A DNA stretch of 64,000 nucleotides, taken from positions 122,874,470-122,938,469 of the forward strand of contig CM043962.1 in the NCBI GenBank assembly GCA_014529385.2, given 5' to 3'. The notes beneath the pieces were generated by a model that worked only from the letters and a program-made list of their open reading frames with translations, did not search any database and was not told the origin of the DNA. The position numbers and the translations under genes were made by a program. The DNA is from Adiantum capillus-veneris (taxonomy: Eukaryota > Streptophyta > Polypodiopsida > Polypodiales > Pteridaceae). Of this stretch, positions 34,607 through 45,800 are shown piece after piece. The stretch's first letter is position 1. Each line of letters begins with the position of its first letter.

Positions 34607-35030
34607 TTTGCGGGTGACAAAAGCGCCATGTCTCATCCTTGCCTCTTGGGACGACTCCTTTGAGGTATGGACGGATGCTAGCAATGTCGCCATAGGAGCT
34701 GAGCTTCAACAGCATGGCCGTCCAGTTGCATTTCTCAGTCGGAAGTTAAATATTGCCAAAAAGAACTATTCAGTTTATGACAAAGAACTTTTGTCTGCTA
34801 TTCACTCTCTCAAGCATTGGAAGCATTTTTTTGTATGGTAGAGAGTTCACAGTCCGCACAGATCATCAAGCCCTCAAGTGGCTCATGTCTATGCCTAGTG
34901 TACGTTGGAGTGATCGCCAAGCACGATGGTCGTAGTTTTTTGAGCAATTTAGTGGTCTGATTGAGTATGTGCCTAGAAAGCTAACCCTATTGCAGATGCG
35001 TTAAGTCGCAAAGGACAAATCTTGGCTCTT
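34607..35030 (+). pseudogene. RNase H of gypsy E
   Basis: Has FEVWTDASNVAIGAEL with the first catalytic Asp, VAFLSRKLN, NYSVYDKELL, RTDHQALKWL and ADALSRKGQ, in the order typical of gypsy RNase H. One frameshift near 34840 and a stop near 34936. Confidence 0.88.
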
Positions 35031-36000
35031 GAGTCAAGCACCACAGTTTCTATTCAGGATGTCGCTTTCGACAGCATGAAAAATCAATATGTAGATTCCG
35101 AGTTTAGTAAGCAATGAATGCAGGCTCTTGCTTCCCAAGGGCCCAACAACTATCTCATTCGTGAAGGTTTGTTGTATTTTCGTCATCATCTATCTGTGTT
35201 GCCCTCTCTCAAGGGAATGAACACCATTTTGGAAAAAATAGAGAGATTCTTTTATTGGCCTAAAATGCGAAAAGATGTGTTTCATTATGTCACACAGTGC
35301 ACTATTTGTCAAAAGGTAAAAGCCCCTAGGGGTAGGTAGCAGGGTCTCTTGATGCCGTTGCCTATTTCCGAAGGACCTTTTCAAGATATCTCTATGAATT
35401 TTTTGACTAATCTTCCACCTAGTTTGCATGCAAGGAACACAGAATGCTTAACAATTGTTGATCGTTTTAGTAAGTTTTGCATGTTAATTCCTTCTACAGC
35501 CATAGTCACTGCACAAGATGTAGCACGGTTGTTCATTAAGCATTAGTACCCCCTCTGTGGTTTGCCAAAGTCAATCGTTTTAGATAGGGATGTTAAGTTC
35601 ACGTCAAATTTTTGGCGAGCTCTCTTTGAAAATTTTGGCACAAAGTCAAATTTTCCATCTGCTTTTCATCCACAGTCAGATGGTTAAACAGAAATCTACA
35701 ATCAGTTGGCTTTTGATGTTTCAAAGTCTTATGTACATGATCAACAGTCTCATTGGGAGCTCTATCTCCCATTATTCCAAGCAATTTTGAATGACTCTTA
35801 TTTCTCTGCCATTGATAGAACTCGTATGAGGCTGCATTTGGCCGTCCGTTCCAGTCTCTTTTGATTCGTTGTGTCAGTCAGTCATTGGATGAGATAACTA
35901 AGAGTGAAGCTTCGAGTAAAGCAAGCCTATTCACGGTAGGCTAATAAGCATCCGTCAGGATGTTACTATCAAGGAAGGGGATTGGGTCTATTTGAGAATC
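35031..36000 (+). pseudogene. Integrase of gypsy E
   Basis: The zinc-binding domain (IREGLLYFRHH, FYWPKMRKDV, CTICQK) ends in a stop near 35337. The core follows with DISMNFLTNLP, VDRFSKF and LDRDVKFTSNFW, and the SAFHPQSDG block ends in a stop where Gln is expected. Stops near 35117, 35547 and 35685 inactivate it. Confidence 0.87.
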
Positions 36001-36425
36001 ATGAAGCAACGTCTTAAGCAAGTCAAGAAGAAGTGTTCTAAGTTGTCTTTCAGAATATATGGTCCATTTCTTGTTATTAAAAAGATCAATGAGGTTTCTA
36101 TGAAATTGCAGTTGCCTAACTCATGGTCAATGCACAACGTTTTTCATGTTTCTTGGTCGAAAGTGTTTCAGGGTACACCTCCAAAGGACATTTCTGAAGA
36201 AGTAGAACCAGACATCATAGATGAAGCTGAAGTCATGGAACCGGAGCAAGTCTTGCTGCATCGGTATCGTCATGGCTCAAAGAAACAAGTGCGACATTAT
36301 TTTTTAAAGCTCAAAGATTGAGGAACCCACGAAGCTGTGTGGGTAGACAGAGACTTTTTTAAAGATCACCCGGAGTTGTTGGCAGACTACAAGAAGCCAT
36401 GCAACTCGGTACCAGTACCTCACTT
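36001..36425 (+). pseudogene. Integrase C-terminus and chromodomain-like tail of gypsy E
   Basis: RIYGPFLVIKKI and WSMHNVFHVSW are the GPY/F-type C-terminal module. The tail with PEQVLLHRYRHGSKKQ, LKLKD, a stop, then AVWVDRDFFKDHPELL has chromodomain layout. Element F1 has a similar tail (LCRFRRGPKKQ, FMKLKY). Confidence 0.78.
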
Positions 36426-36439
36426 TAAAAAGGAGGGGA
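36426..36439 (+). other. Polypurine tract of gypsy E
   Basis: taaaaaggagggga directly precedes the LTR start tgtcacgtg, identical to the F1 site. Confidence 0.85.
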
Positions 36440-37018
36440 TGTCACGTGTACATCTAACTCTTTGTGCATGTGGACAAGCTACACTAGTTCTAGGGTTTAG
36501 GATAGCCTAGGAAGTGTTCTGGCACCTTTGTGAGCCTGTGTGCAAGCCGTGCATGTCTAGGCACTTAGAGTCGTTGCATACCCTCTGGTTGCACAAGGCT
36601 TTGGACCTTTCTCCAGAATCATGAGCTATTAGGACAAGAGATGTCTTGGATTGTGTTTGCTTGAGTTACACAGACACAGAGACAATTTACTGAGGAGATC
36701 TGGAGAGAGAATCCCAAAGACAGATTATTGATTTCTTCACACCAGACACTGGATAGATAGAGGAGCAGCTACCACTGCAAAGTTCAGCCCAAACTCACAC
36801 CCGCGGCACTCTCATTGAGCATTGGAGTTAGGGAGATCGAGATGCCCACGACTGAGGAGAGGAGCTTCACAACATCGACGGAAACTACAACAGAGGATTG
36901 GAGCCATACCATCTTGACATTCAAAGTACAGATGAGGATGGATTCAGTGGTCACATATACCCCACACAGTTCTAGCTAGTAGCACTTCTAGTTTCATTTT
37001 ATTTTTTGTACCCAGACA
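36440..37018 (+). repeat. LTR of gypsy E (end tentative)
   Basis: Starts tgtcacgtgtacatctaac, related to the F LTR (shared gtggacaagctac and gccgtgcatg blocks). The proposed end is agaca at 37018, because tggtatca, the start of a tRNA-Met primer site, follows at once. That layout is expected after a 5' LTR, not a 3' LTR. Confidence 0.5.
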
Positions 37019-37353
37019 TGGTATCAAATTCTCCAATTTGTAACGATTTGGTCTCATAGGTTGTTTTGGCCTCTTGAAGACGTTAATCTCTGTCTCTCTC
37101 TCTCTCTCTCTCGTGCAAGGCTGCATTCGGTGCAAAATATTTTCTCTATTTCCATATTGTAAGCTATACATCGTACGTATATTCAATATTGAGCAAGTAC
37201 ATATTTTTGGCATCATTATATAAAAGGCATTCAGGTTTTGAGGACACAACTGATTTCAGTGGATGTTAGTTTTGGAGAACTAACATCGAGCAAAATCTTT
37301 TTGATAATAAAAACTGGTATGTGAAAACTATACGACATCTTCCTTACGCTCAG
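37019..37353. other. End of intron 1 before exon 2
   Basis: Non-coding. Contains a short CT tract (37092-37112) and the acceptor of exon 2. Confidence 0.6.
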
Positions 37354-37535
37354 GGTGCAGGTCTCCAAGAAAAGGTGCAGGACCTTCAAGATGAGCTGGT
37401 TCAGTGTTATCGAGCACAAGCACAAGTCTCGGAGCAGCTTCTGGAGGAGGTGGCAGCTGTTAAGACTATGAGGGTAGAGTTATCGCAGAAAACTGAGGCA
37501 CTGGAATGCTACCAAGCTGACCTTCTTTCCAACAG
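37354..37535 (+). CDS. ATG16: ATG16 coding exon 2
   Basis: Encodes residues 45-104 plus two bases of codon 105: a charged heptad-rich coiled coil with EKVQDLQDELVQCYRAQAQ and SEQLLEEVA. Arabidopsis ATG16 has a closely similar MELQQCYKAQARLSEQL-like block right after the N-terminal helix. Acceptor ctcag|GG, donor AACAG|gtcagt. It starts in phase 0 (matches exon 1) and ends in phase 2 (matches exon 3). Confidence 0.9.
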
Positions 37536-37683
37536 GTCAGTTTTTCATTTAATTGAATTGGGGGGAAATGTGCAATGAGAAGCATCATGCTAAGGTTATT
37601 AGTTATAGCATTTCTATTTTATGCAGTATGTGGTTTTGCATTTATATCAAGCTGAGGGGGGCTTGTGCTGTAATGTTTTTCAG

Positions 37684-37879
37684 GGAAGAAGCATCACGAC
37701 TACAAGCTACATTGGATGAGAAATTGAGTGAACTGGAGTTGATCACTCCCGAAAACCAAGAACTTCGCAAACAAGTAGAAAAGCTTGAAGCACAGTCAAG
37801 GGTCTTGGAAGAAGAAAACAAGATGCTTATTGATCGCTGGATGTCACAGAAGATGCAAGATGCTGAGCGTCTTAATGAG
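37684..37879 (+). CDS. ATG16: ATG16 coding exon 3
   Basis: Encodes the rest of codon 105 through residue 170: the second half of the dimerising coiled coil, with LDEKLSELELITPENQELR and ending ENKMLIDRWMSQKMQDAER. That ending is nearly invariant in plant ATG16. Acceptor ttttcag|GG, donor AATGAG|gtattt in phase 0. The C-terminal WD40 propeller, about two thirds of the protein, is not in the window; it must lie beyond 64000. Confidence 0.92.
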
Positions 37880-37944
37880 GTATTTTTGTCATGTGGTTTT
37901 GCAGCATTAGGGTGGTAATCATTAGTGAACAGAACGTAAAATGA

Positions 37945-37957
37945 ATGTGTGTGTGTT

Positions 37958-38006
<49 letters not shown>
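37945..38006. repeat. Compound (GT)n-(GA)n microsatellite
   Basis: GT to 37969, then GA to 38006. Confidence 0.95.
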
Positions 38007-38008
<2 letters not shown>

Positions 38009-38146
38009 TCCAACGAACCATAGCAAACCTGTCTACTAACCCTAACATGTCACGATTGTGACTTGTTACACTCTTCTTGATTCATTACAGATGCAGATGC
38101 AGATGCGAAGTGTGACTAACCCAAGAGGACTCTTGTTCTCGAATGG

Positions 38147-38312
38147 TCACACCCCTTCGCCCAAAAGACATACCTCTTCGCCAAAAGCCACACCCCTTCA
38201 CTGTACGGATGCGACTCTTCACCCAATGGTTGTAGCTCTTCGCCGAAAGGATGTGTCTTTTCGCCTAAAGTCATGTCTCTTCACAAAGAGACATGCTTCT
38301 TCACTGATGACT
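38147..38312 (+). promoter_or_regulatory. Degenerate 21-bp repeat array upstream of the G TATA box
   Basis: About eight imperfect units of roughly 20 bp with core ctcttcgccnaaag, ending about 10 bp before the TATA box. The 3' LTR has an additional unit. Enhancer-like position; function is inference. Confidence 0.7.
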
Positions 38313-38322
38313 ATTCAATTCC

Positions 38323-38330
38323 TATAAAAG
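38323..38330 (+). promoter_or_regulatory. TATA box of the G 5' LTR
   Basis: tataaaag, conserved at 53349-53356 in the 3' LTR. Confidence 0.75.
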
Positions 38331-38465
38331 GAACCCTTGTATCACACTTTCAATCAATCAAACACAGAGTCTTCTAAATCTTGTTCTAAGTTCAGTTTCA
38401 GTTTCTTAAGTCTTAATCATGAGTTTAAGTACTTAATTAAGGATTAGAGACTAGAATCCTTACAG

Positions 38466-38477
38466 TGGTATCAGAGC
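38466..38477 (+). other. Primer binding site of gypsy G
   Basis: TGGTATCAGAGC, one base after the 5' LTR: a perfect match to the 3' end complement of initiator tRNA-Met. Confidence 0.95.
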
Positions 38478-39136
38478 AAATTTTTCCCGGGACCCGAAGG
38501 TTGTGAGCCTCTCACCCTCGCCGCTACTCTCTCCCTTCCCGGAGTTGTATGGAAGCAGAAGAAAGATGGCCAGGACCCATGTCAGCATGAGGTAATTTTT
38601 TCTCAAACACATACATAAAGATAAGCAGAAGATGACAGAAAGAGTGGATGTCGCGGCATACCGGTTGCACTCCTGGAGTAAGTCTCTCCAGCAGTAGGTG
38701 ACTCTTCGCGTGGACGACTTGCTCTGCCTCCTTGCGCATCTGACACGAGCCAGTGCATCTAGGCCGCCCCTTCACCTGGCAACTCACACACGGCAGCCCA
38801 CGTTGGCAAGCGCTGGCTGTTTTCGTTGGAGGCAGCAACGTTCAATTTATTGCTGAAGCAACGCAGCGTTTCATTTATTAATTAGCGCTGGATTTAAAAA
38901 TGCAAGGCCTCTTTTAATTAAAAGGGTTTTTGGCCGGCCGCCCAACCTCACTTTTAAGTGGGCACTCTTGGGCACCCCTTTGGGGAATAATTAAATAAAA
39001 ACAAAAGGCCAACGACAGCCAGCGTAATGACAAACCAGCTCCAGCAAGAAAGAAATCCATCGCCCCCTCTTCTGCTAATTCCCAGCGCCACCAATTCTAG
39101 CCATCGCCAGACGCGCACGCGGGCTTGTTCAGAGTC
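38478..39136 (+). other. Leader between primer site and gag of G
   Basis: No domain recognised. A 13-codon micro-ORF starts at 38550. Probably the untranslated leader with packaging signals. Confidence 0.5.
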
Positions 39137-40944
39137 ATGGAAGACGATATCCTTGACGTTCCCGTCAATTTTCTCTCGTACATAGACGAGGTGCCCGAAG
39201 AAATTTTGCCAGAAAATCCTCCTCCGGCTCCCGAGGTGATAATTATACCAGATACCGCCGAAGCAGACCCCGTACCCGAATCGGAACCCGCATTCGAACC
39301 GGAAGTAATTCTCATTTCGGATTCCCCATCTCTAGTTTCAGTTCGAGAGGAAAGACAGGTTCCCGACTTCATTCCGGCACCCGAGCCTGCACCTGTACCT
39401 GCATTACAGCCAGCAGTGTTGCCACAAAATTACCTGGTTTATGTCACTCATCGGCATGCCTCGCGCTCATAGGGCTGGGTGGTGTGGCATATCGCCACAA
39501 AATTACCTGGTTTATGTCACTCATCGGCATGCCTCGCGCTCACAGGGCTGGGTGGTGTGGCATATCATAGTTACGTGCGAGCCTCTTCATTTGCCACACT
39601 ACGAGCACATACTGAGCCGATACCCCCACTTGGCCTATTCTCTGACGGAGTGTCGCGTGGATTCAGTAAACGACATCATTTCCAAGCAGCCTTTAGTTCG
39701 GGTTCACAGCGAGTTACAGCTTCTGGACTACACGCCTTTGACGCCAGACGACACGCCTCCTATCGACGAGGTGGAAAATATCGAGGATTCGGATCTTGGA
39801 CCAGATTTCTTAGAGGAGTGGGATGCAGCATCAGCAGCAGCTTCATCCTTTTACGGCAACCACACCTCTCCAGCTTCTCCGAGATATTCCCTCTGAGCCG
39901 TCAGAATGTCAGAGATAGGCAGTGCTGCACTAGACGATCTGATAGCCATCCTCAGAGAACAGATGTCCGTCCTCCAGGAGGCCCTCTCCACCGGTCTTGC
40001 ATCGATGACCGCACGATTGGATGTCCTGCAGGCCTTTTCTTCTTCGAGGACGCAGCAAGCTACCCATTCAGTTTCTTCGGTAGCAGAGTCAGTTCCTGAG
40101 CAAGTGGACGCTCCGGAACCAGAGGTAGACAATCCTGAATTGAAATATTTTTTTAAGATAATAAACACAGCACAAAAAAAGAAGATAGATGCAAAGTTGC
40201 CCGAGCCATACAACGATCGCCGCGATAAGCGCGTGCTGGACCATTGGCTTTTCAAAATGGAGGTTTACTTTTCAAATAGTGATCTCATTGAAAGCAAGAA
40301 AGTTTCTTTGGCTAGCTCTCTATTAAAGGATACTGCATTCCTTTGGTGGCGTCGCCGCATCAAAGATTGAAAAATCACCGCTACTTGGGACAAATTCCGG
40401 CGCGTTCTTTGCAAGGCTTTTGAGCCTGCAAATGCCGATTTTCATGCCCGGTCTTCTCTCCGCCGCCTGAGCCAAACTGGTTCCTTGGCCGCGTACATCT
40501 CAGAGTTTCAGAAATTAACTCTTGAGATAGAGACTCTCAGTCCTTCCGACAAACTCCACAGTTTTGTTGACAGACTTGAGCCTTCCCTGCGAGATGATAT
40601 CCATAAATTTAACCCTGCCACACTGGATGCTGCAAGCGCTTATGTTGAGCGTCTTGGTGACAATCGGCGCCCACTCAAAAGTTTCCTTCCTGGTGATCGA
40701 GTTTCCAATTTTGCAAGCTCTTCACAACGTAATTACCAAGGACAAGGTGGTCAGAATCAGCGTTCTTTCTCAGGAGTTCACTCTTCGAGACAATACTCTG
40801 CTGGACAAACTCCTTTCCGACCCCAATTCTGGACAAGCAGCCACTTCCAGAGCCTCCTCTTCGGCAAATAATCAGAATCGACGAAACAATGGTTCCAATC
40901 ATAGAAGGAATGGTCGTCGTGATTTTCGGCCGAATACGTCCTCT
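39137..40944 (+). pseudogene. gag of gypsy G
   Basis: Gag forms the particle and binds element RNA. The ATG at 39137 begins MEDDILDVPVNFLSYIDE, followed by a Pro/Glu-rich segment. A 73-bp tandem duplication (39421-39566) shifts the frame. The Gag core follows at 39906-40871: AKLPEPYNDRRD, HWLFKMEVYF, FLWWRRRIKD (then TGA in frame) and LTLEIETLSPSDKLHSFVD. A frameshift near 40820 moves the Ser/Asn/Arg-rich nucleocapsid into another frame. Apart from these breaks the order and length suit a chromovirus Gag. Confidence 0.85.
39421..39566. repeat. 73-bp tandem duplication inside gag of G
   Basis: The block gccacaaaattacctgg... at 39421-39493 repeats at 39494-39566 with one change (catag/cacag). 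73 is not a multiple of three, so it destroys the gag frame. Confidence 0.93.
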
Positions 40945-41500
40945 TGACAGCAATCCTCTTCATCAGCTCCTTCAACCTCCAACTCCAACCGTACAGGATT
41001 ATGTACAATTTGTCATGGAGATCACATGTGGTATGAATGGCCCAAGAAGCCAAATCCTTCAAATCCTCGCCAGAATTCTCACATGGAGACCACAATTTCA
41101 GAACCTATCCACAGTCAACCTCCTGTCCAAGACAAAGGCAAACAGGCAGCACATTGTGTTCGAGTTTCCAAGGTTGTAAGTGCCTTAATGATGAATGCTC
41201 GGAATCACGTCACTGCTCCATTGGATCTTTCGAATCAGGTTCTCAACCTCCTTGGCTTTGTTGGCAAGCAGCCAATCAATGTTCTTGTGGACAGTGGGTG
41301 TTCTACTAATTTCGTCAGCACATCTTTGATTACTGAACTGCGTCTTCAAACTCAACCTAGTGAGGCAGCTTACCAAGTAGAACTTGCTGATGGTTCCTTC
41401 CTCGAGTGCAACAAAAGGATTGAAAAGCTGGATTTTCAGATACAAGATTACGAAGATCAGCTTGGTTTTTCAGTTATGCCCTTGTGACATTACGACTTGA
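40945..41500 (+). pseudogene. Zinc knuckle and protease of gypsy G
   Basis: A knuckle-like CTICHGDHMWYEW lies near 40998-41038, with Trp at the last Cys position. The protease reads NVLVDSGCSTNFVS (catalytic Asp-Ser-Gly at about 41287-41297) and [11 protein letters not shown] near 41490. TGA codons at 40945 and 41485 interrupt an otherwise open frame. Confidence 0.85.
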
Positions 41501-42550
41501 TCCTTGGCCAATCTTGGTTATTTCAGTATGATCCAATAATCAGTTTCAGAGATCACTCAATTCGGCTCTTTCACAAGCAACAGGAAATAGAGCTTCGTGG
41601 TCTTTTCAATGCCAAACCCATTATCTTGGTTTCTGCTTTACAAGTCAAACGGCTGGTTCGAAAACGTGATTGTGCTACTGCCTTAATCATGTTAAGAGAT
41701 GTTAAACCCGGTGCAGAAGAAGCAAAAGTTAAATCCTCCTCAAACATTGCCTATTTGCAGCAACCCTTCTTTCAACCACATTTCGACTTGTTTTCCGACG
41801 AGCTACCAACAACTTTGCCACCTCGGCGTCCCGTGGATCATCCCATTGATTTGATCCCCGGCCAACCTCCACCAATTCGAGCCCCTTATCGAGTTTCATA
41901 CTCAGAGTCTCAAGAGATACAGCGGCAGCTAGAAGATTTGTTGGATAAAGGTCATATTCGCCCAAGCAAAAGTCCCTTTGGAGCTCCTGTTCTGTTGGTC
42001 AAAAAGAAAGATGGATCTATGCGTCTTTGCATCGACTATCGTGCTTTGAATAAGTTGACGATCAAAAACAAGTTTCCTGTGCCTCGCATTGACGAGTTAT
42101 TTGATCAGTTACTGGGAGCAAAGATCTACTCCAAACTTGATCTAAAATCAGGGTATCACCAAATTCGCATTCGCATTGGTGATGAGTACAAGACAGCTTT
42201 TCGCACAAAGTATGGTCACTATGAATTTTTGGTATTACCATTCGGGTTAACCAATGCCCCGGCCTCTTTCATGACGTTGATGAACGAAATATTCGGACCA
42301 TACTTGGACAAGTTCGTGATCGTGTATTTGGATGACATTTTAGTTTTCAGTCGAACGATGGCTGATCACAAGGAACATTTGAAGCTTGTCTTCCAAGTTT
42401 TGCGAACCAATGTGCTATACATCAATAAGAAGAAGAGTGATTTCTTCAAGAATCAGGTGGAATACCTTGGTCACATTATTTTCGCCAGTGGCGTTGCAGT
42501 AGATCCCAAGAAAATACAGGTCATAGTGGATTGGCCTCTACCACTCACCA
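41501..42550 (+). pseudogene. Reverse transcriptase of gypsy G (interrupted by H)
   Basis: Open frame from 41497 with the complete catalytic domain: [61 protein letters not shown] and the catalytic [10 protein letters not shown] near 42325-42350, then [16 protein letters not shown]. All polymerase residues are intact. The reading stops at WPLPLT, where H inserted, and resumes at 50994 with SDVRPFLGLANFY. Confidence 0.93.
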
Positions 42551-44092
42551 TGTCACCAGGAGGTGTATTTTTCCTGTTGCCTTCCGTAAATAAGTATTAG
42601 ATATATTTATTTTATTTTTACTTGTTTGTCCCAAAACCCTTGAAAAGGTGCAAGTGGACATTGCATGGCCAGTGTGAAACGGTTGCAGCCAAATGGGTTT
42701 CTCACATCGGGGATCTAGGTCGGTCAGACAGGGACTGCCCGGGCCAGTTAGCACTGAATTCTGATGAGTATGGAAGCTCGTGTGCGCCAAACTGGAATTT
42801 GGGCCACTCGTCAAGTCACTGCAACTTTATAAGTTGAAAGGGGCCAGTAAATTAACCCACATTGTAGATGGTGGTCAAATGGTAGTCTTCAATGATGGTC
42901 AGGAGACCGATAGGGACGCCATGGAAGCATCTCCTAAAATTTAGGGAACTGCTATTTTTGACCAGAAAATGTGTTTGCGTCATTAGCTCTGGAATGACAA
43001 GGGGAACATTTTATTGCTCTGCTGCCAAGTCAACTGATGCACCAATTGAGATATTTTTAGCAGGGAAAGCCCAAACTCGAAAACTGGGCGACATGTCAAC
43101 CTGTGAGCGATTTAGCCACTTTGGGAGGCAAAAACGAGCTGCATATCAACAAAGGGGGCGCCATTTTCAGCCTCAAGTGGATTGTAGCAGGTACAGAAGC
43201 TATGGAATGCTTACCTTGCCCTCTATGCACAGTATGGTGACGGGAGTGATGCCCCGCACGCTACATACTGCTCTCTTTCTCCCCTACGTACAGTATGTTA
43301 TGCCCCACTAGTGGGCTTCTCATTTGACCTATGTACAGTTCTGGGGGTTTATGCGCGTTTGCCAAGGCAAGAGCCTTCTGAACAGGAACCGGATTAGCTA
43401 ATTGCTAATCCCCCACAGGTACGCAGAGTTCCATCACGAAAGATTGCGAGTTTGGAGAGTTTTCTCGCGTGAAAACTCGTCCAATTCACAAGGGAACTGT
43501 CCCATTGCGTGCGGGAGCCCTTGGGACACGCGTAGGCGTGCTCGCTCCGCTAAAAACGATCCGAAACAGGGAATTACAGCCTGTTGTGTTTTTTTGCAGG
43601 TTTAGGGTTTCGCACCTAAACTGCAAGGGAACATCGGGGGAGCCTCGTGAGAGCCTTGGGATGGGTGTACATGCTTTTGGGCTCTCGGCAGTGAAAAACA
43701 GAGAATTACAGCCCGCTGAATTTCTGTGACAGCTCACCAAAAAGCTTTCAGATATCGAGGGAATCCGTCCTAGATAGGTGTTTTTGACCTACAAGGGTTT
43801 TTGCGTCGTTATGCTGTCGAAATCCGGTCGAAAACCTACGTTTTCAGCCCTCGCCAGGTTTGGACAGCTTTGTGAAAGCTTGTGCTAAGTGGTCGGATCG
43901 TCTACCTTAATTTGAATAAAGAAATACCGAAAGGGGCGCCAGTCTTTGGGGCCTACAGGGTGTCGGTCTCGTGTGCGCAGTGACATTCAAGTCGCTGGAT
44001 GCAACTGTGTTCTCTTCCCTTCTCAGTGCTCTGTGTAAAGTTAACAGGTAATTGAAATAGTACCGCCCTCTACATTGTATAGGCCGGTTATA
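42551..44092 (+). repeat. 5' LTR of gypsy H
   Basis: 1,542 bp, tgtcaccaggaggtg to ggccggttata. The end is TA rather than CA in both copies. It contains an aataaa-centred block, gaataaagaaataccgaaag (43912-43931), also found in the solo-LTR-like insertion at 33217-34606. The 139-codon frame at 42892-43311 is open in both LTRs but resembles no protein. Confidence 0.93.
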
Positions 44093-45800
44093 TGTTTCCA
44101 TCGACGGGATAGTCACTTTTTCTTCAAAAAGTGTAGCGTGGATTGTTGTGGGTGAAAGCAACACAAAGCTTGTCGATATGGTAGAGAAGAGAGACCAAAT
44201 ACCTGAAGAGGGATCTTCCTCACATGGCACAGAGAAAATTGCTTCAACTCTTCAAGAAGAGGACAGGTTGTTTAGAACTCAACTGCGGTGCTGCACGGAC
44301 ATGTTTCAGCAGTTGGCTAACAACCCAAGGATGCAGGAATTCTTACAGGCTCCGACACAGGGTTTTAAGCCTCCTACACAGGGAATGACTGAGCCGTTGC
44401 AGGAAAAGGACTCATGATGCTCGAGGGAAAGCCCATGTGGTTGAGCAACTAGCGGTGTCCAATGATCCAAAGCAGCTTGCTTTAGCTGGACAGGAACTGT
44501 TTGTGAATGGTCAAGGGAGTAATGAACACACTGTGCGTCAGACCCTTCCATTACCTAATACTTATCCTGGTTATTTTGGAGGTGGTTCAGTGTTTCAAGC
44601 TATGGCTGGACCTTCCACAGGTTATATGCCAGGGAATGTGTTTGGGACAATGCAAACAGGCATGGATAACCCTATGTACGCGAACATGGGTGTCCAACCA
44701 GGTTTTCAGGGTGCCTATGGCCAGTTTCGAGTGATTGGAACACAATTTGGTATGGCTGGTTTTTCGCAGCCATACGTACAAAATGCAGATATGACAGGGA
44801 AAACAGTTGATGCGAGTGCTGGAATGAACAGTCATAGAGCACCACTGCTACAGTCACCTGTTTATGATAATGTGGCTCCTTTGAGTCAGCATAAGGATTA
44901 CAAGGAAGGTGGGCAGGGAGTGAAGTTTGAAACTTTCAGAGGAACTGAGGACCAACTAAAGGCTTTGACCTTTATACAGCAGTTCGATGCAGCTTATGCT
45001 GGAGGCAACTTCACGGAATCTTCAAAGATACGCAAGGCTGCCACTTTCTTGAAAGGGAATGCGCTTCAATGGTGGACCGCATTGTTGAACCAAGGTCAAG
45101 CCCCAACAACGTGGGTCCAATTCAAACAACTTTTTGCGCCTGCATGGTTGACAAACACTTTTGAAGTGGATGTGGTGACAGAATGGCACGAGTTGAATGC
45201 TAAAGAGTGTGCGAATTTGGAAGAGTACAATAAACAGTTTTGGGCCGCACTGTTGCCAGTCACCTCTTACAGGTTTGTGCCTTTGTCAGAACAAATTGAG
45301 AAGTACTGTTGCGGATTGCCCAAGAAAATCAGGGACTACTGCACAAAGACTACTGTCATGAATATGTTTCAATTGATAGAGAATGCAAGAGTGGCCAACA
45401 ATTTGTCGAAGGGAGATTCCGATGGATTTAATAGCCACAAGAAAGGGGCCCAGGGCAAACAGTTTTCAGCCAAGGGCAATGTTGCAGCAAAGCCTTCTGA
45501 GTCTCCTGCAAAGAAACCCTCCACTGAAGAAGCTGATATGTCCAAGAAGCAGTCTAAATCTTCTTCGGAACGAGGACAAGGACAAAAAAGGCATTTTTCT
45601 GGCAAAACTTTTCAAGAAACGAAAGCTCTTAGGGAGGCCAAGAAATGCTACATTTGTGAACAGGAAGGACACTTTGCAAATGAGTGCCCACAGAAGAAGT
45701 CACAGGATAAGGATGACAAGTCAGACCATAAAGGGAAGAAGCCAAAGCCGAGTGCAGGACTTGTTCTAGATTTGATTGGAGATCAGCCAAACACAGATGC
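44093..45800 (+). pseudogene. gag of gypsy H
   Basis: The leader is followed by a start near 44178 (MVEKRDQIPEEGSSS). A frameshift near 44417 moves reading to the long frame 44437-45927. This has a Met/Gly/Gln-rich segment, the Gag core (VKFETFRGTEDQLKALTFI, FLKGNALQWWTALLNQG, AWLTNTFEVDVVTEW), a Lys/Ser-rich linker and the zinc knuckle CYICEQEGHFANEC near 45648. The primer site is not a clear tRNA-Met type: tgtttccatcgacggg follows the LTR. Only one break in over 500 codons. Confidence 0.88.

Larger units (their letters stand above)
32980..37018 (+). mobile_element. Ty3/gypsy chromovirus-like fragment E in ATG16 intron 1
   Basis: 5'-truncated gypsy element: reverse transcriptase C-terminus (32980-33216), interruption by a solo-LTR-like insertion (33217-34606), RNase H, integrase, chromodomain-like tail, polypurine tract, then an LTR beginning tgtcacgtg at 36440. 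Its last 43 bp of internal/LTR junction are identical to element F1, so E is related to the F family and carries the pol genes F lacks. Many stops; no 5' LTR seen. Confidence 0.85.
31384..37353 (+). other. ATG16: ATG16 intron 1 (5,970 bp)
   Basis: Donor gtgcct, acceptor cttacgctcag. It contains a GA microsatellite directly after the donor, a foldback element, a 57-bp tandem duplication, and gypsy E split by a solo-LTR-like insertion. All are listed separately. The stretch 32440-32970 has no recognised feature. Confidence 0.85.
38048..38464 (+). repeat. 5' LTR of gypsy G
   Basis: 417 bp, tgtcacgattgtgac to agaatccttaca. It carries a promoter-proximal repeat array and a TATA box. It has a 6-bp tandem atgcag extra relative to the 3' LTR, which instead has one more 21-bp unit. 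Confidence 0.95.

Noticed and set aside
42892-43311. 139-codon frame present and nearly identical at 49789-50208
   Set aside because: Both copies are in the LTRs of H, so conservation reflects duplication at insertion, and the sequence resembles no protein.
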